Shown: positions 14,741 through 22,287 of the stretch, in pieces | Position numbering within the stretch: the first letter of the stretch is position 1 | How the letters are laid out: every line of letters begins with the position of its first letter | Virus record (IMG/VR): IMGVR_UViG_3300026184_000140 | Coordinates: 1 to 42,799 of that record | DNA length: 42,799 nt | Origin: a virus | Direction: 5' to 3' (one strand) | Made by a program: the position numbers and the translations under genes | The notes under the pieces: model-generated | Databases searched by the model: none | What the model was told of the DNA's origin: nothing | Seen by the model: only the letters and a program-made list of their open reading frames with translations

Positions 14741-16108
14741 TCAGTTCCGGGTGGAAATGGTCGTGGAGCTGCCGCCCTTGCGCGCGTTACCGGGCGTGAT
14801 GCTGACATTCCCGGGCTGCTTCGGTGCATCGGGATAAGGATCATTACTTGCGGCCTCGTCCTCGCGCCGCGCGATTTCCTGATCCGGATCCAGGCCGGCC
14901 GCCTCCCAGGTGGTGCGCTGACTGGCGCCCAGGGCCTGATACTTGAGGGCCCGGTCCGCGGCCTGGTTCGCGGTCTCCGTGCGCCGCTCGGCGAACTGCA
15001 CCTGGAAGTCCGAAGCCTGCGGATTGATGCCCCGGAGCAGCAGCTGCAGCTCGAACCCGAACTGGTAGATATCGGCGAGCTCGTCCTGCAGGGCATCGAT
15101 CTCCTCATAGAAGTCGCGCTTGATATCCTCAAGGACATCCCGCGCCATGCCGCCGGTATAGCCAAACAGGGCCTTGTCACCGGGGGCGCCGGAAAAGAAG
15201 GTATCCACCAGGTGCACGATATCCTCCATTTTGTCCAGGGTCTGATCGCCCTGCATGGCAGTCACGGACAGCTTGGAATTGCTGTAGAAGTCCCGCACGT
15301 TGCCGTTTTTGCGGGCCTGCTCGTTCTTTTCCTCGTATTCGGCCAGGTGATCATCGCTGGCGCCCTCGAGGGCATGCGCCAGGCGCAGCGGCGCCCGTTC
15401 ATGCCGGCGCACCACCAGGTCCGTTTCCGTCATGATCAGTTTGCGCCAGATGGCCCGCGAGGCGTCCAAATAGGGCCGGCCCATGGAGCCCATGTCATCG
15501 TAATTCTGCGGCGTCAGCCGGCCCAGGGTGAGCTGCCAGAGCGGGAAGGTAATGGCCTGGCGGCCGGTATTGAGATCGATCTGGGCATAGGCCCGGGTGA
15601 CGTCCTTGAACAGGCCGTCGCCACCCACCAGGGGCAGAATGGTCTCCGACGGCATGCGGATGCCGCCGACAATATTCCGGCCCTCGGTATCCAGTATCCA
15701 CTGCAGCGGCAGATTGCCCTCCATGACAAAGCCGCGGGCATCTGAGGTGAGCTTCTGGCGCTTGTCCAGTTTCAACCGCCGGACAAAGTCATGCCACTCG
15801 CGGGATATCCGCGTATTCTCGCGCTTCTGTTTCAGGATCAGGCCACCCTTGATGGCAGCCGAGGCAGTGCGCCGATGGATCTTCTTTACCCGCGGATCCT
15901 CCTGGTCCATCTTGCGGATATCCAGGACCTTGGCCCGCAGCCCGCTATCCACCCAGAGCAGGCGGCTGATATATTGCATGCGGTCCTCGGGTGTCGGCCG
16001 GTAGCCCAGCTCGTTGAAACCACGGCCGGATTCGCCCGGGAGATAGATGCCGGCACCGCCGGCGAACCTGGCGCCGGTGCGCTCGATGAAGTTGCTGATC
16101 GCCGTCAT
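14741..16108 (-). CDS. Portal protein
   Basis: The 455-residue protein follows the large terminase and precedes the minor head gene, the standard portal position. It begins MTAISNFIERTGARFAGG and includes SRLLWVDSGLRAKVLDIRKM, a helical stem region (residues about 340-380, DVLEDIKRDFYEEIDALQDE) and a polar C-terminal tail. It would form the dodecameric channel through which DNA enters and leaves the capsid. GAGG lies upstream of the ATG. Confidence 0.85.
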   Translation of the reverse strand: MTAISNFIERTGARFAGGAGIYLPGESGRGFNELGYRPTPEDRMQYISRLLWVDSGLRAKVLDIRKMDQEDPRVKKIHRRTASAAIKGGLILKQKRENTRISREWHDFVRRLKLDKRQKLTSDARGFVMEGNLPLQWILDTEGRNIVGGIRMPSETILPLVGGDGLFKDVTRAYAQIDLNTGRQAITFPLWQLTLGRLTPQNYDDMGSMGRPYLDASRAIWRKLIMTETDLVVRRHERAPLRLAHALEGASDDHLAEYEEKNEQARKNGNVRDFYSNSKLSVTAMQGDQTLDKMEDIVHLVDTFFSGAPGDKALFGYTGGMARDVLEDIKRDFYEEIDALQDELADIYQFGFELQLLLRGINPQASDFQVQFAERRTETANQAADRALKYQALGASQRTTWEAAGLDPDQEIARREDEAASNDPYPDAPKQPGNVSITPGNARKGGSSTTISTRN

Positions 16109-16121
16109 AGTCTCTGCCTCG

Positions 16122-17717
16122 TCAGTAGGAACCGGTGGGTAACATGGCCTGCTCGATATCGGCGGCCGGATCCCGGGTGGTCATGCGCACCACTGTGCGA
16201 ATATCGCCGATCCCGCGCGTCATCAGCGCCCAAACCGCTGCCATGAATGCATCGAAACCATCATCCCCGATTTTCGGGTTCACCATCTTGTAAAGTGAAT
16301 AACCCGCCTTGCTTTCATAGGGCACGATATTGGTCAGCTGCCGCGTAACCTGGCGCATAGCATCAGTGCCCGGATCCTTCATGTCATAGTCGTCGAAATA
16401 GGGGATTGCAACCCGGATCGGGGATTTATTGAATAATGCGCGCACCGCCTGGGCCATGGCATGCTTGGTCATGCCCTCGAACCGCAGCGGCGAAAAAGCC
16501 CAGTCCTTCCAGGTGCTGGCCACGGATTCACCGTTACCGATGGTCTGCCGATTGATCGTGATTAGTCCCTCCCGGTAGAGCATATCGTTCACATCGGTAA
16601 TCAATCCCACCCCAAAGGCATCGCCCATGCCGTAGTCCGGGCGGAAATAGCGCCATATCTCCACCAGCTCGCGTTTTACCTCCACTTCATCCGTGCCGGG
16701 CGGCCAGAACCTGGCGAAGATCAGGCAAGTGAAATTGCCGATCTGCTCCAGCACCACGCAGGCATACTTGGAGGCATGGGGGTTTTCGCCGTGGCCGGAA
16801 TGATCGTAGCCCATGGCGGTCAGGCCATGCTTTCTGTATTCCAGCCCGGGCACGGGCTCCTGCAGCTTGATATCTCCCTTCAGGCCGATAGTCATGGCAC
16901 GCCGCACCCAGATCTGCCAGATAAGATTACGGGAGCTGACGTTCTTGCAGAGCAGCTGCCGGATATACTCATCCGGGGCCAGCTGGTTCCGCATATCCTC
17001 CATGAAATTGCGATGCAGGATCCCCATTTCGACGCCTAGATAGACATTGACGATCGGCAGCACTGTATAGACGCCGGAATCAATGAGTTCCGTCAGTGTG
17101 TCATTGCCCTTGAATACGCCGGTGATCCGGATCTGGGGTGCATTATGGCTATCCTTTGCCGCGCCCAGGCGACGCTTGGAACCCAGCATGAGAAGGAAAC
17201 GGGAATGGAGCCGGTCCTTGGGCATATCATCCACCTCCTCCAGGGAGGCGGCCGTAAGATCACCACCATCCACATTGGCCATGATTCCGAAGGCGTCAGC
17301 CCGGGATCGGTTGGCGAACTGGTAATATGTATCCGCGATCTGCCGGCGGCCGCTCTTGTAATCGATGAAAGCACTCAGGATCTCGGAACGGCGGATGGCA
17401 TCCAGATGGTAATTGATATTCACCACGGACTGCGCCTGCCGTGGCGCCACGACACCCTCCTGCTGATCCGGATGACAGGCGTTATATTTCAGCTGGTAGA
17501 GCTCTTTCACGGCCGTCTTGCCAGTGCGCCGGCAGGAATAATCAATCGAATTGGGATTCTCATCCATCTCCAGGCATTTCAGTACCTGGACGGAATCCAG
17601 CTCGACGTTATGCACATGCTTGTGCCAGGCGGCATGATCGTCGGCATACCGATTAATCTCGGCCTCCGCCAGGGTGCGCAGCTGGATCCTCCGGGCCTGT
17701 GAGAGACGTTCCACCAT
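16122..17717 (-). CDS. Terminase large subunit
   Basis: The 531-residue packaging motor has a Walker A-like CRRTGKTAVK (residues 62-71), a Walker B-like AASLEEVDDMP near residue 155, and an RNase H-like nuclease part with GYDHSGHG, GMGDAFGVG and DDGFDAFMAA as acidic motifs. Its ATG shares a base with the stop of the small-subunit-like gene (TGATG). Family relatives use cos or headful packaging; the sequence alone does not tell which. Confidence 0.92.
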   Translation of the reverse strand: MVERLSQARRIQLRTLAEAEINRYADDHAAWHKHVHNVELDSVQVLKCLEMDENPNSIDYSCRRTGKTAVKELYQLKYNACHPDQQEGVVAPRQAQSVVNINYHLDAIRRSEILSAFIDYKSGRRQIADTYYQFANRSRADAFGIMANVDGGDLTAASLEEVDDMPKDRLHSRFLLMLGSKRRLGAAKDSHNAPQIRITGVFKGNDTLTELIDSGVYTVLPIVNVYLGVEMGILHRNFMEDMRNQLAPDEYIRQLLCKNVSSRNLIWQIWVRRAMTIGLKGDIKLQEPVPGLEYRKHGLTAMGYDHSGHGENPHASKYACVVLEQIGNFTCLIFARFWPPGTDEVEVKRELVEIWRYFRPDYGMGDAFGVGLITDVNDMLYREGLITINRQTIGNGESVASTWKDWAFSPLRFEGMTKHAMAQAVRALFNKSPIRVAIPYFDDYDMKDPGTDAMRQVTRQLTNIVPYESKAGYSLYKMVNPKIGDDGFDAFMAAVWALMTRGIGDIRTVVRMTTRDPAADIEQAMLPTGSY

Positions 17718-18667
17718 CAGCCCTCGCCCTGGTTGTATTCGATAAGAACGGGATCCTTATCCGTGCTTTGCTGGCTGCGTTCGATCATTCCCCGCAGATC
17801 ACGCAGCTGTTTTTGCTGCTCCTGCTGGAATTCCAGCGCATCCTGCTGCGGCCGCTCGCCGGCGGGCGCGTCCAGGAAGCCCTTGAGTGCATCCTGCTCG
17901 TCCTTGGCCTTGGGCGTCATTTCCAGATCGGCCATAGTGATATTGTTTTTGTGAATGAAGTCCATTAAATGCCGCAGAAGCGGGTGCGCCTTAATCTCCT
18001 CGAGATATTTCCGCTGCCCGGTATTGTCATCGATGAAGGAAACCAGCTTGGTCCAGCCCTTGTTATCTGTTGTCCAGACCGGCTGCCGGATTGACGGTCC
18101 GCCGTCCAGCGCGATCGCCAGGAACATCTGATTAATCATCGCGGAAATCGCCGCCTGGTTGGCGGCATGGATATCCATCAGCGCAGACGGATCCCGGCTG
18201 TCGAAAGCAATATGATGCTTCATGAACAGCTCGGTTTTTTTCAGGCAGGCCCGCTCAGATGGGCAAATGGTCTCCCGAAGTTCACAATCCTGGCATTCCG
18301 GATAGGCGCCGGGCTTGGCGGGGAAATAGGTCGCGGTCTGGGCATATATACCATGCTTGACTGCATTGAACCGGGTCCGCAGCGCCTCCTCCGGCGTCGG
18401 ATGCCCCTCCAGGTTCGCCGCCGACCGCTGCCGCCCCTCCGCCGTCCGCGGCCCGGTGGAGTTCGCCCAGGCCTTAAGCAGATTACGCTCCCACCAAGCC
18501 TGCTCCACCAGCTCGTGACAGACCGGGCAATAAGCGAAATAACGCCAGGGATGATAGTCATCCTCCGGCGCATCATTGATAAGCTCCGGCCTATCCCGGA
18601 ACTGCTCCCGGCAGGACCTGCAGAGAAAAGTAACGGAATCCTTCGGCGCCGCATTCCCGCCCATCAT
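17717..18667 (-). CDS. Terminase small subunit-like protein with zinc ribbons
   Basis: The 316-residue protein carries Cys pairs near the N-terminus (FLCRSCREQF, AYCPVCHELV) and in the middle (ECQDCELRETICPSERAC). It also has a NSTGPRTAEGRQRSAANLEG motif, common in proteins encoded just before terminase large subunits. The C-terminal third is charged coiled coil. Its ATG overlaps the stop of the serine integrase (ATGA). DNA recognition for packaging is inferred. Confidence 0.72.
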   Translation of the reverse strand: MMGGNAAPKDSVTFLCRSCREQFRDRPELINDAPEDDYHPWRYFAYCPVCHELVEQAWWERNLLKAWANSTGPRTAEGRQRSAANLEGHPTPEEALRTRFNAVKHGIYAQTATYFPAKPGAYPECQDCELRETICPSERACLKKTELFMKHHIAFDSRDPSALMDIHAANQAAISAMINQMFLAIALDGGPSIRQPVWTTDNKGWTKLVSFIDDNTGQRKYLEEIKAHPLLRHLMDFIHKNNITMADLEMTPKAKDEQDALKGFLDAPAGERPQQDALEFQQEQQKQLRDLRGMIERSQQSTDKDPVLIEYNQGEG

Positions 18668-20283
18668 GCGGCTTTCTTCCTCTGCAGCTCAGGCGGGAGC
18701 TCCAATACCAGTTCCTTGGTTCGCAGGAGCAATAGATTGGCTCCCCGCGCACTACTTCCTGCGAACCCATGGCGGTCAAAAATCATTTCAGGCCGATAAT
18801 AAATCACGGTAATCGTATCTTTTACCACTATCCTCTGAATGATAGACGAAAAAATAGCCCGCGCGGTTTTAACGCAAGTATCTGTTTTAATTATATGTTC
18901 GATTCTGGTCCGTATTCTAGTAATTTCAGGTTTATCGATATTTAATTTCTCGGGCTTGCTCACCTTGATTTCCATCAAATCAGCTTCCAGCTGCTGCATA
19001 CGCTGCTCGTTATAATTGATTCTGGAAAGCAGGCTACCGACATCAGCACCCTCCCCCTGGGATTCAATGACGGCCAGGAGCCGGTCATTTTTCTCCTGCA
19101 GTGATTTTAATTCTGCGGATATTTTGTTTTGTCGCGTGGAGGCCTGCCTAGTCCACTGCGCAATTGATTTATTCATATCCTTGAGCAGTAACTGCATATT
19201 GGTTTCATCCAGCAATTTATCCAATATCTCTGAGCTCAGGAAGTCATCCAGTATCTCGGCAGAACGGCGCTTATTGCTACAGGTGCCGTTTATCATGGCG
19301 TTACGGCAGTTGTAATAGGAATATGTTTTATTTCTTCCTGTGGCTGTTTGTATCTGCATGGAGCCGCCGCATTCTCCGCAAGTAAGCAGGCCGGTAAACA
19401 TGAAATTGCTCAATGCGGATCCGCCGGTATGCGTAACCTGTCCATCCATCATTTCCTGGACCTGGTTGAATATCTTTTCACTAATTATTGGCTCATGGCT
19501 TTTAACTACTATCCAGTTCTCACGTGGCTGTAATTTCCCGGTACACTTATCTTTTCTGCCATAGACCTGATAGCCCGCTATTTTCTGGTTCCGCAATAGA
19601 TCACATATTGAGCTTTTTGACCATTTTTTCCCGCGATTCAGCAGTTTTCTTTCATTGAGATAAACCGCGATCGCCTTCCCCCCCATTCCCTTAAGGCGCA
19701 TCTGGAATATTTTTTTTACGGTATCCGATTCAGAATCATTTATTTTTAAATATTTTTTCTTTCTATCGCTAGAGCTAACCTCCACGCCATATCCGAATGG
19801 AGTGTGGCCACCATTAAAAAACCCCTGTTTTGCGTTTAAAATCATGCTGCGCTTGGTATTTTTAGAATTGCTGCGACTCGCCAGCTCGCCCATTAACCTA
19901 CGCATTCCCACATTTAAAAATCGGGAGTCCGGATCCTCGCCGGCATTAAATCCAGAATAAATAATTTCAGTGCCTACCCGCTCCAGCCGTTCCTCCGCTG
20001 AATAGCCCACGGCCACACGCCTCGAGAACCTTTCCGTATCCCAGGTGATGAAATAATTCGGCAGATACCGCTCGCAATAAACCAGAGCCTTTTGGAACTC
20101 GGTGCGCTTGTCATGGTAGGCGGACCGTCCCGGCTCCACGAACTCGGCCATAATCCGTGCGCCCAGCTCCTGCGCTGAGCGCCGGCATTCATGCAGTTGG
20201 CTCTCGAGCGGCAATTCCCGATCAGCCTGTTTACCGGTCGATACGCGGACGTAAATCACAGCTGTTTTCGCCGCCGCCGTCAT
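18664..20283 (-). CDS. Large serine recombinase (integrase)
   Basis: The 539-residue protein starts at ATG 20283. The resolvase domain has IYVRVSTGKQ with catalytic Ser15, then a recombinase domain (GGHTPFGYGVEVSS; GKAIAVYLNERKLLNRG). A zinc ribbon (LLTCGECGGSMQ and CRNAMINGTCSNKRR, residues about 300-350) and a long coiled coil (about 370-480) follow. This is the full architecture of phage serine integrases, which recombine short attP/attB sites and need a directionality factor to excise. Codon use in 18800-19900 is clearly more AT-rich than neighbours, suggesting separate acquisition. Its stop overlaps the terminase small-like gene. Confidence 0.93.
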   Translation of the reverse strand: MTAAAKTAVIYVRVSTGKQADRELPLESQLHECRRSAQELGARIMAEFVEPGRSAYHDKRTEFQKALVYCERYLPNYFITWDTERFSRRVAVGYSAEERLERVGTEIIYSGFNAGEDPDSRFLNVGMRRLMGELASRSNSKNTKRSMILNAKQGFFNGGHTPFGYGVEVSSSDRKKKYLKINDSESDTVKKIFQMRLKGMGGKAIAVYLNERKLLNRGKKWSKSSICDLLRNQKIAGYQVYGRKDKCTGKLQPRENWIVVKSHEPIISEKIFNQVQEMMDGQVTHTGGSALSNFMFTGLLTCGECGGSMQIQTATGRNKTYSYYNCRNAMINGTCSNKRRSAEILDDFLSSEILDKLLDETNMQLLLKDMNKSIAQWTRQASTRQNKISAELKSLQEKNDRLLAVIESQGEGADVGSLLSRINYNEQRMQQLEADLMEIKVSKPEKLNIDKPEITRIRTRIEHIIKTDTCVKTARAIFSSIIQRIVVKDTITVIYYRPEMIFDRHGFAGSSARGANLLLLRTKELVLELPPELQRKKAA

Positions 20284-20733
20284 GGCGCAGGCCTGCGCGC
20301 GATTTTCCCAAGGTGGGGCCTGACAAACTGCAGATATCCGGGTACCCATCCCCCCGGCTGGGCCGGGGCCTGGGAGCTGCCGACCCCCCACCCCTGCGGC
20401 ACCAGGGCCGGCCGCGGCTGCCGGCGGGCACGGATCCGCTGATCGAACTGCGCACTACTGCGGCCGCGGCATCCGTAAGCCCTTGAGCCTGCTGGATCCG
20501 TATCGTGTCGAACTGCGCATTTATGCGAAGTGCGCAGCTGGTGCGTTACGTACCCCGGATTGTTTTTGCCCGTTCTCCAAGCGATTTTCCCAGCAGGCCG
20601 CGGGCCAGCCAAAAGATAGAGCCTGCCTAGTGCCACGGTTTCAGGAATGGGGGGCCTTTTCGAATTACATACCCTACTTGGAGACGGGGACATGCGCATG
20701 GCTTGAGCCTCAATATCTGTCATGGTCTGAGCG
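20284..20733. other. Non-coding stretch upstream of serine integrase
   Basis: No convincing gene. It contains two 12-bp direct repeats: GCGATTTTCCCA (20299-20310 and 20581-20592) and TCGAACTGCGCA (20443-20454 and 20508-20519). The second copy of the latter runs into an inverted repeat, CTGCGCA...TGCGCAG, at 20513-20537. Serine-integrase attP sites usually lie next to the gene, so this is the place to look, but no attP core can be named. Confidence 0.45.
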
Positions 20734-21753
20734 CTACCGTAATTTGCTGAGGTCGGTAATAACCGGGAGAGAAACCTTGGCCAGCGGGTTTGCCTGCTCG
20801 ATGGCTTTGCGGGCCTTGCGCATGGCCAGGTGCGTATACATGGTCTGGGATTTAATATCTGCGTGGCCCATGAGAGCCTGGCTGAGGCGGATATCCACAT
20901 CACTTTCATGCAGTTCGGTGCCGTACAGGTGGCGCAGGGCCTTGGGTGCGCACTGGTCCAGCGGGATGCCTGCCTTCCTGCCGTAGTACAGCATGAGCTT
21001 ATTGATGCGCTGGATGGACAGGCGCCTGGCCTCGCCATGGAAGTCGGCGGGGCTGATGCTGGTATCGGCTGTCTTGATAAACAGGACCTGATCACCATCG
21101 GCCAGGGAGCGGTCGATGCCGGCGAGATAAGGATGGCCCAGATAGGCGCGCAACAGGGCGCGGCATTCATCCGGCGCCGGCACGATGCGCTCCTTCTTCC
21201 CCTTTTCCCGGAAGCGCAGATAGAGCTTTTCCACTTGGCCGCGGCCGTCGTTCTCTCGGGAAAACAGCACGTCGGACAGGTTCAGGCCGACAATACCGGA
21301 GGGCCGCGGGCCGCAGCCGGCCAGGATGGTGAATATTGTCGTATCCCGCACGCCTTTAAAGCTACTGAGCCCAGGGGCCATGATGAGTTTCTGCATATAT
21401 TGCAGGTCCATTTTGATGCCGAGTTTGCGGCCGGTTTTCGGCTGTTTCAGGTTGCGGGCCGGGTTATCCTCGATGACGCCGGCGCGGTCAAGCCAGCTGT
21501 AGAACTTGCGGACCGCGGAGACCACCACCTTACGCGCCTGGGGGCTGAGACCCAGCTCATGCATATACAGGCCGGTGAAATGCTCGAGCTGCTCCTGGTC
21601 TATGGCCAGCGGATCCAGGTTCCGCTGCCGGCAATACTCGTCCAGGCGCAGCAGGTAGCCCTGGTACTTGCTGGCCGTCGCCGCCGCCAGGCCCTGATTA
21701 ATCTCGAGCTGAATACAGAATTTCTCCAGCAGCAGGGGCATATCAGCAGCCAT
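20734..21753 (-). CDS. XerC/XerD-like tyrosine recombinase
   Basis: The 339-residue protein has an N-terminal core-binding domain (residues about 5-95) and a catalytic domain. Visible catalytic residues are Arg150 (AGCGPRPSG), Lys184 (REKGKK), Arg274 (PKALRHLYG), His297 (LMGHADIKS) and Tyr306 (TMYTHL). The His of the usual HxxR box is Lys here. ATG 21753 is chosen because GGAG lies 8 bases upstream and an upstream Met lacks one. It could resolve replicon dimers, or act as a second integrase; neighbours are a serine integrase and an iteron-like array. Confidence 0.9.
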   Translation of the reverse strand: MAADMPLLLEKFCIQLEINQGLAAATASKYQGYLLRLDEYCRQRNLDPLAIDQEQLEHFTGLYMHELGLSPQARKVVVSAVRKFYSWLDRAGVIEDNPARNLKQPKTGRKLGIKMDLQYMQKLIMAPGLSSFKGVRDTTIFTILAGCGPRPSGIVGLNLSDVLFSRENDGRGQVEKLYLRFREKGKKERIVPAPDECRALLRAYLGHPYLAGIDRSLADGDQVLFIKTADTSISPADFHGEARRLSIQRINKLMLYYGRKAGIPLDQCAPKALRHLYGTELHESDVDIRLSQALMGHADIKSQTMYTHLAMRKARKAIEQANPLAKVSLPVITDLSKLR

Positions 21754-21784
21754 CAGCGGCTCCAAAAAAAATGATAAGGGAGAA

Positions 21785-22084
21785 AAAAAACTGTGGAACT
21801 GTGGAGCCCGGGACAATTCTCACATAAGTCATTGAGCCGCCTGGAATAGTGCCTGCACGGAAGTCCCACACTTTTTGCTGATCTGGACGAAAAAAGTGTG
21901 GGACTGTGATTTTTACAACAAAAAAAACTGTGGGACTACCCCTATCCTCTTCCACGCCTCTATTTATATATCTTTCTCTTTTTAAATTAAGAAGATGAGA
22001 GAGAGAGATAGGCGCCGCAACCGAAAAGGCCGGTGTGGGGCAATATAAATAATGTGTGTGACTTTTATAAAAAAGTGTGGGGCT
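21785..22084. repeat. Iteron-like array of a 16-bp motif
   Basis: The motif AAAAAARTGTGGGACT, allowing one or two changes, appears at 21785-21800, 21890-21905, 21922-21937 and 22069-22084 in direct orientation. It also appears inverted at 21862-21876. Partial copies occur near 22033 (GTGTGGGGC) and 22147 (GTCCCACT, inverted). Clustered oriented repeats beside a primase-helicase gene suggest an initiator-binding region or origin. Confidence 0.65.
21862..21905. repeat. Perfect 15-bp inverted repeat in the iteron array
   Basis: AGTCCCACACTTTTT (21862-21876) pairs exactly with the following AAAAAGTGTGGGACT (21891-21905) around a 14-nt loop. It could extrude as a cruciform, form an RNA hairpin, or be a pair of head-to-head iterons. 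Confidence 0.75.
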
Positions 22085-22260
22085 ACAGATAAAAATCGTT
22101 CCCACCGTTCTGGGCAAACACAGATATATCAAAAAGTTATAAACCTGTCCCACTAAAAAGAGAACATTTGCCCTGCAGTCTCCGCCTTTATTTTTGAAAA
22201 ACGGGCATGGAGCGTGCTGTCCTGCTTCTTCACAGCTCCATTTCGGCGCCGTCAATTTTT

Positions 22261-22287
22261 GGGGGGAACGGGGGGTCATGGGGGAGG
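22261..22287 (+). other. G-quadruplex-prone tract
   Basis: Three runs of six, six and five G residues, spaced by 3 and 4 bases and followed by another GG, lie at the end of the primase-helicase gene and run into the iteron region. The run fits the pattern of a DNA G-quadruplex on the plus strand. Confidence 0.5.

Larger units (their letters stand above)
21754..22275. other. AT-rich non-coding stretch, candidate origin
   Basis: Between the primase-helicase and XerD-like genes lies a 522-base gap whose base composition differs sharply from the rest. It holds A-tract iterons, a long perfect hairpin and a short GA repeat (agagagagag near 22000). The only long frame through it is low-complexity and resembles no protein. 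Confidence 0.55.

Noticed and set aside
20483-20986. Rightward ORF in the gap before the XerD-like gene
   Set aside because: Its second half is antisense to the recombinase and the first half has no coding character.
21743-22279. Leftward ORF of 178 codons across the AT-rich gap
   Set aside because: The product merely translates A-tract repeats (TVFF, VPHFF repeats) and overlaps the primase-helicase stop; no ribosome site. The region is better explained as iterons.
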